Shown here: one piece after another, positions 50,990 to 62,484 of the stretch
How positions within the stretch are numbered: the first letter of the stretch is position 1
Layout of the letters: every line of letters begins with the position of its first letter
NCBI RefSeq assembly: GCF_963678635.1
Contig: NC_087066.1
Location: 56,252,312-56,316,311 of the forward strand
DNA length: 64,000 nt
Direction of reading: 5' to 3'
Source: Symsagittifera roscoffensis
Taxonomy: Eukaryota; Xenacoelomorpha; Acoela; Convolutidae
Notes under the pieces: generated by a model
What the model saw: the letters and a program-made list of their open reading frames with translations, nothing else
Database searches by the model: none
Told to the model about the DNA's origin: nothing
Program-made: the position numbers and the translations under genes

Positions 50990-53900
50990 GCTTTGTGACA
51001 AAAAACAATATTCGTATGATTTAATGGCAATACACACGTACCGCGAACAAGTTCAAGTTGAATTACTTAACGCTGCCTCTTCGATCTCGTAAGTATCAAG
51101 AAAGTCTCTTAGGTTTCTCAATGACAATCTTAATATTTAGCTAGAGTTACACACACAGGGCCTGCTCAGTATTGATATAATGCTAACTCAACCCTGTTGT
51201 ATAGTATAACAGTATCACAAAATTTTCACAAGATATAATCAACACACAAAACACAATGGAAAATCAGATAAGAATATCCTACAGGTGACAGCGACCTTTT
51301 GTCAGTATCAATTTATTGCCACACAATTTATCAAGTCACTGCTTTGTTAAAATTAAACAATCTTTGATAAAAAGCAGTGATGATTCAGAAACAGATCAAT
51401 AAAATTTAGTCTTAAAGAAAAAGACTTCCCTCAATCGGAACGATCCGAAAGAACGAAGCCCAGGACACAGTATTCTCAAGTGAGTGTGTATTTGCCTTAT
51501 ACACCCACCGAGGTTTTCTTTTAGGTGTCCTGCGATTGCCCGAGCTGTCCTATTAAGTAGCTCAAGGCAACCTCTGATCGAAAATTTCTTAAGTCTAAGA
51601 AAAAGCTCCCCCACACCCAAGTGCACGAGAGTAGGGACAACTTTTCTTCTCAAGTGAGTGTGTATTTGCCTAATACACTCACCAAGGTATTCCTTTATTT
51701 GTTCCCGGATTGCCCGAACTTTCCTATTAAGTAGCTCAAGGCAACCACACAACCAAAATCACAATAAAAAAAAAATTTTGTTCGGGTACTTCTGATACAC
51801 CCGATCTAGAATCCAAAGTTGATCACGAATTTCCGGGTCAAAATGGGCTCTTATGATCCTAATAAGCACGCCTAATATCCTAATATGATCTTAATTAAAT
51901 GGATATTTTCCGTCTCCCAAATTGCCACAGAAGGTTTCCTCAAGCTTCTAACAAGGAGGGTTGCTAAGAAGTTTAAGTCACTCCGGAGGGTTGTTAAGAC
52001 ACTTAGCCTACCTCGGAGGGTTACTTCGGAGGGTACCTTAGTCACCCAAGTTACTTCGGAGGGTCCCCCTAAACTTACTAAGGAGGGTCAATAAGATGCT
52101 TAATATGCTCCGGAGGGTTACTTCGGAGGGTACTTCCAAAATTTTCAAATTTCTGAACCTCACTTAGAAGGGCCTTCAATTAACTTCAGGAAGCGTCAAA
52201 ACAAGCTAAATTCTCTATGGGAGGCTGTCTTAACTTCTTTGGATGATCTCGTGGAAATTTTCCACTAAGGAGGGTTGCTAAGGGGTTTAGCTGACTCCGG
52301 AGGGTTACTTCGGAGGGTTCCCCAAAAATCAAGAAAAAAGGTTATGTCACCGCGATAAAGTCTCTAAAAGCGGTCCACCTGACTTTAAACTAGGTTGGCT
52401 GACACGGTCAACCTTCCCAGTTGGATAAAAAGGTGTTTTGATAAAATTTTCTGCCGCTCGGAAGGTTACCTGTGATTTGGACCCTCCGAACCAACAAAAT
52501 CTAAAAAATTTTTCTTTTCCGAGATTATCAACCCAAAAACGGTTGCGGTCCGGAAAAGTGGTCCAAAACGTCGACTTATGGTACCAAAATTATCCCGATC
52601 GGTTGACTAGTCTTTGAGAAATTGCCAAAAACGTGTTTGTCCAAATGGCCTTTTTTCACCACCTATATAGGTTCTGAGAAACTTTTTCCGCAATTCCTAT
52701 TGAAAGTGCCTAAAAATAATTGAAACGAGCGTAGTAGCCCTGTACGGCACTGGAATAATGCAAAAAACCGGACGAAAATTGGTTTAGAGACAAAAATTTG
52801 GCCAATAACTATCAAATTTGGACCCTCCGATTCCTTCCTTTTCCAATCCTTAAGTCGTTAGCTCTATCCAGGGAGCTAATCGGAGGGTTACTCAAGAATT
52901 TTTCTGGCAGCCGAGCACTTTATGCTAGCACGCTCCTAATACAAAAGATTTTATTGCTCTAACTCTAAAAACTCAAAAACTCGATCCCCAAAACAGATTG
53001 ACAAAATTCAGAAAATTATCGAAATTTTGACCGAAAAATTTTGGTTTTTTCAACTTTTACTGAGTCTTTTCTCACGCGGTTTCTTTAGTTGGGGGGATTG
53101 AACTAGGTAGCTACCCCTATATAAAAGCTTTTTGCTGTTCGGAAAAGCTCGGATATCCAAATTTTGGGGTTCTATAGTTTGTCAAAAATCAGTAATTTTC
53201 GACAAAATTTTGGTGTTTCTTGGGTCGAAATAGGAGATAAGTAATATATAGTAAGGACAATAATCTATTAGTAGTCGTTAATGAATAGTACTATACCCTC
53301 CTTTGCACCAAAATACCCGAATTAAGACCCTTAACTGGGAAATTTGTAATCGATGGAGGGTACAATCGGACCGCGCCAATCGTGCCCCCCACCACTTAAG
53401 TTTTAATGAAATAGTACCTGAACGATACTAAAATTGCTTCAACGATACCCAACAGTCGTTATGGATGTTGGCCCTATGTCCCTGTTGAGTGTGGAACACG
53501 TCGGTCAGCTTGCCACTCTACCCTCCGGTCACCGGCAAAATCACCATTAACGTGCTTAAATACTCAAATTACACTCAAGGGAGGGTATCCAACCCTTCAC
53601 CAAAGCGCACAATCTTTCTATCAGAAACGATATAAATCAATCTGAAACAACAACAAATAGGAAGGTCAGATCACATCTCGTCCGGAAATAACATATAAAC
53701 TGTCACTTTACGTTTTTTACTGTTTTTGGTCTTTTTTGGATTTTTTACTGTTTTTTGTACTTTTTTGTTTTCAAATAAATTTGTTTTTGGCTTTTTCTTG
53801 ATTATGCACTATTTTTGTTTGGTTTTACGCTCTCTCTTTAATTGTTTTTGGTCCTGGGACCTCGGGACAAGCGGGCTCTAGATTTCCCACCTAACCCTCC

Positions 53901-54109
53901 GGCCCCCGGAATTTTCGGTGTTGACTAAGTTAAAAAGCTAAATAGTACTGGACGGAGGGTACGCACCTTCCCCCTAGTACAATAACGGTCATTAAGGCCT
54001 CTAACTCGGGCATGCGCCCGGAGCGGAGGGTTCGTCGCTGAAACGCTTGCTGATCATGATGGTCTTATGCCTTTGACAGGCCCACCCATGAGCGCCATAA
54101 AAACGTCTA
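50990..54109 (-). promoter_or_regulatory. 3 kb leader of giant element with octamer array
   Basis: This is non-coding apart from a 118-codon frame at 51,396-51,752. The plus-strand octamer CGGAGGGT (ACCCTCCG in RNA sense), or close variants, appears about twenty times between 51,950 and 54,030. It is densest at 51,950-52,135 and also occurs in the opposite orientation. A TGG-starting primer-site candidate (element strand TGGCGCTCATGGGTGG, from 54,097) lies 12 bases inside the LTR edge, but no known tRNA is identified. Such a leader could carry packaging, ribosome-entry or dimerisation signals (inference). Confidence 0.6.
51396..51752 (-). other. In-frame 174-bp tandem duplication in leader
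   Basis: TGAGTGTGTATTTGCC occurs at 51,481 and 51,655. The surrounding ~100 bases (including CCTATTAAGTAGCTCAAGGC) are duplicated. The offset of 174 bp is 58 codons, and a minus-strand frame stays open through both, giving two copies of a peptide with GCLELLNR and CIRQIHTHLR. This is either a small protein with a repeated unit or a duplicated structured RNA. Confidence 0.5.
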
Positions 54110-54990
54110 TGTAACATTCGCCCAAATACTACACAGCGACGGAGCGTAGAAAAAGTACCTATTAACAACTGGCAGGCGTCAGTTACCCTAATACTACTCG
54201 TTTTTCACCGTCTCGACCTTGCCAGTTGATTTTCTGGTCTGTTTAGGGCTAAGTAAAAAGTTACTATTTTTAGGCCATCAGTCAAACGACTTTTGATCAG
54301 CTTTCGTTTACATGCGAACACAACCACATAGCTGAGTCTCGGATCCTCAGACTACGTGATTGTCATTAAAAACACGTCTCGAACAACCTATTTTAATATG
54401 TTTTTGTGTGACAGTTCCATATTAAATCGATTGGAGATGGATTGACCCTTTCCTCTTTCTAGCTACTCATATTCTAAAATATCAAATTATACCGGTGTTA
54501 ATTCAGACTTCTACGACATCCAAGTAGCTACAAAGTTAGTTTTGTATAGTTCCTTCACATAAAACAGTCTCTGGGGGACCAAGCCTCCGCTCCCGTAATC
54601 TTCCTGAGACAACGTCCTTATCTCTTCCAATTTGTGGCAAGGGAGGGTTCCGTGGAATATTCCTTCCCCACTGAAGCTTCCTTCTCCACTAATATCCTCT
54701 GCTAAGAGTCTTATCGTGTGTTGTTGCCACGATAAGAGGCTTCGTATTTTTCGTCTCTTGTGCGACCGTTTTTCACAATATTTGTTGTTCTGTTTTTTCG
54801 TCGTTTTTCGTCAAAATGGCCGTCTTTTTTGTATTTCTCAGAAATATCCACAATTCAATCGAAATTTTAAAAATAAAAATTCTAGAATATTCCTACCCTC
54901 CTTCGCAATACTTTTTCGTTCCTAAAGCCTTTATTCGTTTTATTTCGTGGCGCCGGAAGGTTGCGCTGTGCCATCTGGCAGAATGGCACA
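54110..54990 (-). repeat. 5' LTR of giant element
   Basis: 881 bp, the partner of 28,620-29,503. The TATA box seen in the 3' LTR is altered here (TATACAAAA on the element strand, about 54,540-54,548), so the promoter of this copy may be weakened. Confidence 0.9.
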
Positions 54991-55084
54991 AAGGCCCTTA
55001 TTACCCGTCGATGTCTCACGCCCTGTCAGTTTAGAGACAAGCAACCTTCCTGAGCTAGATTCAGCGGAAAAGAATCGGAGCCTA

Positions 55085-55336
55085 GGAAATTAGACGACAA
55101 GCAATTAGACGACCGTAAAGAAACGGAATTTACGGACAACCAGTATTTATGGAGTCAAAAGTTAAGTCTGTAAACAAACTTCACGCAATTTGTTCGCAAG
55201 TTATTGTCTAAATTGGACAACGAGTATTTACTCAGCCAAAAGATAATTTAAGTCTGTAAACAAATTTCACCCAAGTTATTGTCTAATTAAATTCCATTAT
55301 TTTCTGATCGTCTAATTTGCTTGTCGTCTAATTTCC
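55085..55336. mobile_element. Mariner-like MITE with TA flanks
   Basis: GGAAATTAGACGACAAGCAA at the left and its near-exact reverse complement at the right (CTTGTCGTCTAATTTCC) make inverted repeats of ~30 bp. Both ends are flanked by TA, the Tc1/mariner target. The 252-bp interior has no coding capacity and contains two versions of a ~55 bp direct repeat (GTATTTA...AAGTCTGTAAACAAA). Confidence 0.65.
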
Positions 55337-55416
55337 TAAACCCCAAAAGAAACAAGTATGTCCCATTCAAGTAGCCTTCCCAGTCGAGACGAAAATATCT
55401 ACTTTCTACTTAGTAA

Positions 55417-55828
55417 CAGGGGCGGATTAAGTGGGGGGGGGGCGTCCCCACTCCTCAGGGATTCGACCCCCTGCCGACCCAAAGGGTCCCCCTTTGGACT
55501 ATTTTGAGTAATCCTTTTTTGGTGACGAACTCGAATATTTTTTTAAAGGCGCCTATGGCGCCAATATATACTAATTTTAAGGGGAGAGGGGCGCGGAAAA
55601 AAACGCACTTTTTTTGCAAAAAGTGCGTAAAAACGCATTTTCTGGCCTGTTTTTTCAAAACTTTGCCTGCGGTGCAGAAATTTTGGCCAAAACAGAGTCT
55701 TTGTAGTGCTTTGGAATGGATGTCATAGACCAAAGGGGGGACCTTTTGGGTAGTGAAGGGGTCGAAGCTCTAACTAAAGCGTCCTTAACACCCCGCCCTC
55801 CCCCGCCCCCTCCTAAATTCGGCCCCTG
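55417..55828. mobile_element. hAT-like MITE, copy next to giant element
   Basis: It begins CAGGGGCGGATTAAG and ends AAATTCGGCCCCTG, with the G-rich, ATTCGACCCCCTGCCGACC and TTTGGACT interior shared with 62,906 onward. The left flank CTTAGTAA is nearly repeated (CTAAGTAA) after another MITE end at about 56,534. The original insertion may therefore span 55,417-56,533 with foreign sequence inserted in the middle. Confidence 0.55.
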
Positions 55829-56460
55829 AATACCAGTTTAACGCAACACTGGTCAAAAACCGTCACCACTCAAGCAGATAGCTGGCCCAGAATCCCCCGC
55901 TAAGCAATTATATCAAGGAATGAATCGCATCGGTTTCCTGATGGCGCTGCAAAGTTCACGCCACATCCTGCTTTAAATTTTTTTTGGTGGGTCCAGACTT
56001 TCATCAAGACACTTTTTTTTGTTTTTTTTTTCGCGATTCTACAACACAAGTGAATCTTCTCTGCAGACAAAGAAGTAATGCTCCACCAGGTGAGATTTCT
56101 TGCCAGCGATTAAATTTCGCTTCTTTTTTGCCTGGAGCGTCGCTCATCGCACGTGAGATCTCTAACTGGCGCTCAACTTGTATTCGGAACATGTGATTCG
56201 CTAGACGAGTAAACGTTTTCCTCTGCATAAACAAGCAAGTGGGGACAGTGAAATCCTTCTTCATCTGACATGTCACCAAAGCTGTTTGAACCATTGCATA
56301 GTTTTTCAGTGGTTACGATTAGTTTTCTGTTTTGAAACGTGAAGGTGTTCGGATGTCGTGAAATGAACTTGGATCTTGTCAAAGATGTCATCGCAGTCAT
56401 TTTTTGTCAAAGATGTCATCGCATGTCATCAAACAGTCGAATTCTAGAAAGTAGTATCGC
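55829..56460 (-). repeat. Dispersed repeat carrying an LDLR-A exon relic, copy 2
   Basis: It starts with CCAGTTTAACGCAAC...AGATAGCTGGCCCAGAA, also at 56,983 and 63,711. From 55,930 it matches 27,630-28,140 (GATGGCGCTGCAAAGTTCAC and onward). It ends with the exon relic and a TTCGAAAATCCTAGATCC MITE edge. Confidence 0.6.
56255..56405 (-). pseudogene. LDLR-A exon 4 relic, second copy
   Basis: The same relic as 27,941-28,090, again preserving RHPNTFTFQ, EKLCNG and GDMSDEEG on the minus strand and lacking key cysteines. The two relics are much closer to each other than to the live exon, so they derive from one captured copy that was then amplified. Confidence 0.6.
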
Positions 56461-56579
56461 AAGGCACCGTTGTCATCTTTTCAAATTTTCGAAAATCCTA
56501 GATCCTCGAGAAAACCCTCGAGAAAATCCTAGATCCGCCTCTGCTAAGTAATAATAACTTTTCAGTGTTTTCGTTCCGT

Positions 56580-56979
56580 CAAGGGGCGGATCTGGAATTT
56601 TCTCGACGGGGAGGGGGCGGTTTTTCAAAGATTTTCAAAAATTTTGTCCGATTTTTTCAGTTCAATCAAATTGATTTCCCGAGTGCTCCCAGAACACTGT
56701 AAAGTCTCTAGTTTGATCAAAAACTTAGCGCCGGAATCAAAATTTTGAAAAAACATGTCAAAAATGCCGTTGGAAATATTTTCATTCGGCGCGCGCTCAT
56801 CTTCAAACTTAGTATATATTGGCGCCAAAGGCGCTTTCAGAAAAAATTTAGGTTCGGTCGGCCTAAAATGGATGTCATAGACCAAAGGGGGGACCTTTTG
56901 GGTGGTGAAGGGGTCGAAGCCCTAACTAAAGCGTCCTCAACACCCCGCCCTCCCCGCCCCATTCTAAATTCGGCCCTTG
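56580..56979. mobile_element. hAT-like MITE
   Basis: It begins CAAGGGGCGGATCTGG and ends AAATTCGGCCCTTG. The interior has TCAATCAAATTGATTTCCCG and TATATTGGCGCCAAAGGCGC. A sister copy lies at 63,355-63,706. Confidence 0.5.
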
Positions 56980-59061
56980 AATACCAGTTTAACGCAACGC
57001 TGGTAAAAAACCGTCATCATCACTCAAGCAGATAGCTGGCCCAGAATCCCCCGCTAAGCAATTATATCAAGGAATGAATCGCATGAGCTTCATAATTAAC
57101 CTAAATTGTGCTTTATTGTAGCTGCATTATTACTGAGGCCCACCGAATACCATAGTGTAACAAATGCCTCAAGCGCAAAGCAAGCATTTTTGAACCCTTA
57201 AAGCCCAATATGCGCGATAAACAGTTTTCATAAAATTGATCGGACCAATTACATTCCATTGGTTAGAGCAACAGGCCAAAAACGGAATCCTTTTTTTTGT
57301 CCACTATTACCGCTCTACACCTCGAGATTGCTATGTGCATGTGCATTGTGTGATGTGCATTATTTTGCAGTGATGTACAACGGTTACCATCTGGTCCGAT
57401 CACAATCTGGCACGATACGAACTTTAGTGCTCTATAAAATTGGTGCTCTATCAATTACTTCCGCCTGATCAAAACACCATCCATACCTATGCACGGAAAA
57501 ACTGAAGCTTGCTTAATGGCCCGTTGGGCGATTTCAACCAAAGCGAGCACATCGAGGATGGATTGTGTACAACTAACAACTATGTTATCAAAAATTCAGT
57601 TGAAGGAAATGCGGGGGGGGGGGGGGAGTATCGCACACAAAAAAGCGCGAGATCGAGAATCCTACTTAGTTCTTCCATTTAAACCAACGGGACATGCAGG
57701 AACGACATTGTGCTCTGAAACTATTCAGGAACACAGTTTTATAATATTAAACTCTCCCTAGAACGTGAGAGATTTAGCAATAGAAATCCTTAGAAATTTC
57801 GAATCTTTTTGGTTGGAACCTCTGTACCGTCAAACCTCTTGAAACTACAAAACAATTTGGCTGAAACTATGAATGCGCCATCTAGAAATCATATTTTTGT
57901 GGTGATTTTAATATTGATATTTTAACAAAAAGCAAAAATCTCCCTCAATCGATCAATTTACAAGCAAATGGGAACGATCTTTTCTTGCAAAATCAAAAAT
58001 AAGCAACCTGAGAAGCCAGGATGAGTAAACCGTGATCCAATTTTTTTTCCAATTTAAGAAGATTAATAACCATGTTCAAAACGTCTGTAACTAGTTACTA
58101 TGGGGTAAAATTTTAAATACAACATCACAAATCTGTGAAACTGAACCATTTAATTCCAAAGTTTCACCGTGGTATAAGCTTGAACCGGGATTTTTTTTTG
58201 AAAGACGAATCACATGAAAGTTTTATATTGTTGAAACCAAAGTTTACAAAATGAGCTGCTATCAATTTTTTATTGTTAACGGAGAAGATCAGCATCAACT
58301 TTGAATCCTTTTTACCCAAAAACGTGAAAACATGGAAAACCTTGAAGTAATGGGCAGACAATAAAGTAAAACATGCAGCGTCGCAAATACAAAGGTTAAC
58401 GAAATCTTCTTTCAACAGGAATCAACGGGTCAGAAGAAAATTTGAATCTTGAACCAATTTAGTTTGTAAAATGGTGAACCAGAAAAAGAAAAAAATTGGA
58501 ACTCAAAAGTCACACATGAAAAATTTCTGTCTTCACAAAAATCTGACATCTCCCAGCAAAAACAACGACTTGGAAGAAAACACATGAATAAATTTAACAA
58601 CTTATTTGCAGATATTAATGAAAAATGACCAGTAATTTCAATAAATTGAAGTAATCAAAAAACAATATCAATTTATTTTTTAGTATTTGGCAGACCAAAA
58701 AGAAAATGAAATATCAAACATATTCGAATCGTTAAAACCCATGTTCACTCTAAATAAGTATAGTTTTGATCACTTTTGCCTTCAATCCAGTTTTGCGCTC
58801 AGGTTTGATAAGAGTTTTATGTCCGACTAAACAATAATTTCCAACTTATTCTAAAAATAAAAATAAAACAATTTTCTTCGCAAAACGGTTATGAACTGGA
58901 CTATTCAAATTAAAGGCCATTTTGTCTTTCACTATTGTTAGGTAACTTTTTTGAGCGAACCAGTGTTAGTTGAGTGATGTGTATCTCATATCTCATATTG
59001 TATCAAATTTTACAGCATTTTAGTTTGGATTATCGTGGAAAACAGTATCGTTTTTTTTTTC
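56980..59061. other. Intergenic, no gene seen
   Basis: The first ~90 bases repeat the CCAGTTTAACGCAAC...ATATCAAGGAATGAATCGCA module. The remainder is AT-rich, with a 16-G run near 57,611. Open frames at 57,489-57,761 and 58,164-58,415 have no motif. Nothing else is supportable. Confidence 0.4.
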
Positions 59062-59668
59062 AAGATTTTTAAATCCTCACGAATCCAAATATTTAACAAA
59101 CGAATTAGAACTACTAGGAGTTGTATGGGCGGTGGAGTATTATAAAAATTATCTCTATGGATCAGAATTTGAAATTATTACCGACCACAAAGCTCTCCTT
59201 TCTAATTTATCACCTAATCAAGGAAGCAAAACTTATCATAGTCGGCTAACAAGATGCGTAGATCGTCTTCTACAATTTAATTTTACAATAAAACATTTAG
59301 CAGGAAAAGACATGGGTTTTACCGACCTAATTTCAAGATCTCCTTTGGGAAAAGCAATATCCCCATCACATTATGATGAAGAATTTGTAGTTGCAACTAC
59401 CAAAAAAATATATAACGCACTCAGTCCGTTGGATAGCGATAATTCATTATGTAATTCTATTAGTTCAAAATCGGAAGATTCCAATTACACAAGATTAGGT
59501 AATCACGTGATAATTACAGCTCTGAATTTCATTAATTCATCTATTCCAATTTGCAATCAAAAGCACCATAGAATCAAACTCTGTAACTCTAAATGCATTT
59601 CCTCGGATTTCTCAAACACCGATCCAACTAAAATCTTTTTATCAAATTCAGCTTTTATAATTTCTTAA
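59062..59668 (+). pseudogene. RNase H domain, second element (truncated)
   Basis: The frame enters at about 59,062 in TNELELLGVVWAVEYYKNYL (RNase H E motif). It continues with FEIITDHKALLSNL (D motif) and HLAGKDMGFTDLISRSP (the usual end, with a D), so only the first strand block is missing. A linker follows to the stop at 59,668. Confidence 0.8.
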
Positions 59669-59727
59669 TTCCTAATTGTAGTTTAATTATTAATCCTACG
59701 GATCTTAAACTTATAAATAATGTAAAT

Positions 59728-60267
59728 ATGTCTAATAATCAAATTGTAGTTAACCCTTCTACCTCCGGCATACAGGTCACAATTGACTTCCAAATTTCTT
59801 CTGAACACAAAAAATTAAGGACAAAATATCAAGAAAATATAAAATTTCCCGAAAAACCTTTGGATTTAAACGCGTTATTTAATGCAAAGTTGGTCGCGTT
59901 ATTAACAGAAGACGACGAAAGGTTAAACACAATCGTTAAAGCCCTCCAGAACAAAGTAAAAAGTATTAATGCAAATTCACGTTATTTGAACAAGTTTTCT
60001 AAAGACCTTCACGAATCCGACGGATTATTAGATATGGATGGAAGATTGGTTATCCCTTTTACACTTCGGAATGCCGTATTAGAGACTTTACACGAATCCC
60101 ACCCCGACCAGTTCGGTATGAAATACTTAGCACAATATAATTGGTGGCCTCACATAAACCGGCAGATCTACTTCCATGGGATTAACTGTACACAATGCAC
60201 TCAAACTGGTAAGAATATAAAATGCATTATACCTAACACACAAACTAGTGAACTTCCTACCTTATGA
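59728..60267 (+). pseudogene. Integrase zinc-binding domain, second element
   Basis: The last 60 residues contain HESHPDQFGMKYLAQYNWWP and CTQCTQTGK, an H2C2 zinc-binding domain. The N-terminal part is the usual pol linker. A TGA at 60,265 cuts it from the core domain, which follows immediately in frame. Confidence 0.75.
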
Positions 60268-60700
60268 GAACCTAACGAGGAACTTAATCTTGATTTTGCC
60301 GGCCCATTAGACAATACCTGGGGAAAGAATAAATATATTTTATTATGTACAGACCGTTTCTGAAAATTTCCATCGGCTAAAACTACATCTTCAACGTCAT
60401 CAAACAGGGTAATCGAATTTCTTCAAGACTATTTTTATCTCCATGGGACTCCTAATTCTATTCGTGTCGACCACGCGTCCTGCTTTACTAGTCAGGATTT
60501 TAAATTGTTTTGTAATTCTTTTAATATCAAATGAGAACTTTGTACAGTTGGGGACCATCGTTCTAAAGGTCTTGTAGAAAAACTTGAACATACTGTAAAA
60601 ATTAAATTGTTAGCAATGTCACTGGAGCAACAAAAATTCTACTTTACAATTCGCTATCTCAAGAATCATCTGGAACTTACCCTCTTCTTTTCAATCAAAA
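60268..60700 (+). pseudogene. Integrase catalytic core, second element, broken
   Basis: In one frame with TGA stops near 60,361 and 60,532 I read LNLDFAGPLDNTWGKNKYIL (first D), SIRVDHASCFTSQDFKLF (second D) and KGLVEKLEHTVKIKLL (E). The DD-E set is therefore still visible but interrupted. No active integrase can come from it. Confidence 0.7.
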
Positions 60701-60760
60701 ATAAAATGTTCACCGTTCGAAATACATTTTTATAGAAAACCGAACACGATCTGGAAACAA

Positions 60761-62097
60761 TTGGCTTCTAGTAATTTATCCGGTAGATTTTTAGACAAAG
60801 GGAAGTCAATCTTAAGCAATGAAAGAGCTCTCGAATGGATTGCCGATGATCGGATTAAATACGGGTACAAAGACAGTCTAGTACCAAAAAAGAACCGGTC
60901 ACCACTGGAGAAAGGATACGATTCGGATTACCCTACAGCTTCAAAAACTTCTTCTTCCCGAGTGTCTCTAAACAGCCCGTTTAAAGGTAAATTACTTCGA
61001 AAGACCAAAGGAAGTATAAACGGAAACCCCTTCTATAAGCAACTTGGTCAGAAAATAATAACTTCATCAAAATCTACTGTCGAACTATCCGACGGAAAAG
61101 TCATTAGAAAATCGGACATTGTCATCTCGAAGTCTAGTTCTTCTACAAACCGTTCGCTTAGAGGAAATATCTCTTTCCCTTCAATTACTAATCCTGATTT
61201 TTAAGTAGGTCCAAGAAAGACTAACAAGCCAAAGCCCCAACAGACGGGGAAATTAGGCCCTAAAACGAGATGTCAAATAGAACTGGCTACTCCTGACAAT
61301 ACAAGGTCTAGAGAGACAAACCAATCAGCTAAACCTTACAAGCCCAGACAAACCCGAAACTAAGCCTTGACTCCTAACACTGGATATCTAGCAGGTGAGG
61401 AATCCTTGTTCATTTAACATTAGTGATTGGGAGTGGATCGCGGGTGGTTTTCCATGCAGGGAAAAGATTAGAAAACGTCTCATTTCGGATAACTTCATTT
61501 TTAACGAACAGTCTACCTCATCAATAGATCCCCAAACATATCAAGCAAACATAAAATCTGAGATTTTAGATGAACAGCCTCAATCGATGGACCCGGTGGA
61601 ATGTCCAATCAGTATAATACCAGCAGTTCAAAACAATACTACGTCCCACTCGCCTAGAAAACCCTCTATTAAAGCGACGACAAAAGGCTCAAATGCTCCG
61701 TTGGATTAAAACGAAGAATGTAGAGGGAGAAAATTCAGTCGAGTTCCCGATTTTCGAAATCGAAGATTCCTCAGACGAAAATGTTATCACTAAGGAAAGT
61801 CATCCAAAGGAGACCACTATTACCGGTAACGATTTTAAATTAAGACGTTCGAGTCGAAATGTTGGGCCTCCCCAATTATACGGTAAAAGCTGGTACATAG
61901 ATATTATAGATGAGAACGACAACCAACCAGGCTCCTCGAAAACCCCATACCACTGGACGAAATTGACAGTTCGGGCTCTCCTCCACCAATCAGTTCAAAG
62001 AATCCCTCGGATATCCAGACTCCTACCTTTGACATCCAATCGGAAGAATGTACATCCGGCTCGGCGATCTCATCATCCTCAGAACAAATCTCTCTGA
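60761..62097 (+). pseudogene. pol C-terminal tail, second element
   Basis: Open stretches 60,761-61,204, 61,395-61,709 and 61,693-62,097 are Lys/Ser-rich. The last contains RRSSRNVGPPQLYGKSW, a motif common at the end of Ty3/gypsy integrase proteins. Stops and frame changes separate them. No separate gene is implied. Confidence 0.5.
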
Positions 62098-62484
62098 TCT
62101 CTACGGACGAATCCCTGAGAGACGCTGTGAATAGTTTTGATAACTATATAGATTTGGATAGTAAAATCTTCAATGCGGAGTTAGAGAAATTCATGGATGG
62201 GGACAGTTAAACTAAAACTCAAACTCTCGTTTATACTCATGTGCTTCGTTTATACAGTGCAGTTAGAATTCAATTTTATTTTTAGTCAATCGATTATAAT
62301 CCGCCGGGACCATAAATTGTGCTATTCTCCTTACCAAACAGTCACTCCTTCGGAGTATCAAAATTTTTTACTGTGGTATTGGGCAGTATTTTTCATTCCT
62401 CGGTGGACTCCTTTAAGGGGAGAAAAGGGTCAGTTATCCTGTTACGTATTAAAGTTTTTATAGCAGTTTAATTTTTTTCCCACT

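Larger units (their letters stand above)
28620..54990 (-). mobile_element. Giant Ty3/gypsy LTR retroelement with accessory genes
   Basis: Two direct repeats (28,620-29,503 and 54,110-54,990), each beginning TGTAACATTCG and ending GAATGGCACA, bound a 26.4 kb unit. Minus-strand order is LTR, ~3 kb leader, gag, protease, reverse transcriptase, RNase H, integrase, macrodomain protein, SGNH hydrolase array, four further ORFs, LTR. The RT-RNase H-integrase order is that of Metaviridae. Normal elements of this group are about 5-10 kb; some giant ones (plant Ogre, planarian Burro) are known. The LTRs differ at roughly twenty sites plus a 3-bp gap by eye, and coding breaks show this copy is defective. 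GC content is visibly above the host background. Confidence 0.9.

Noticed and set aside
54080-54097. Firm call of a tRNA primer-binding site
   Set aside because: The candidate starts with TGG but lies 12 bases from the LTR, and the implied tRNA 3' end has no normal T-arm. It is mentioned only as a possibility.
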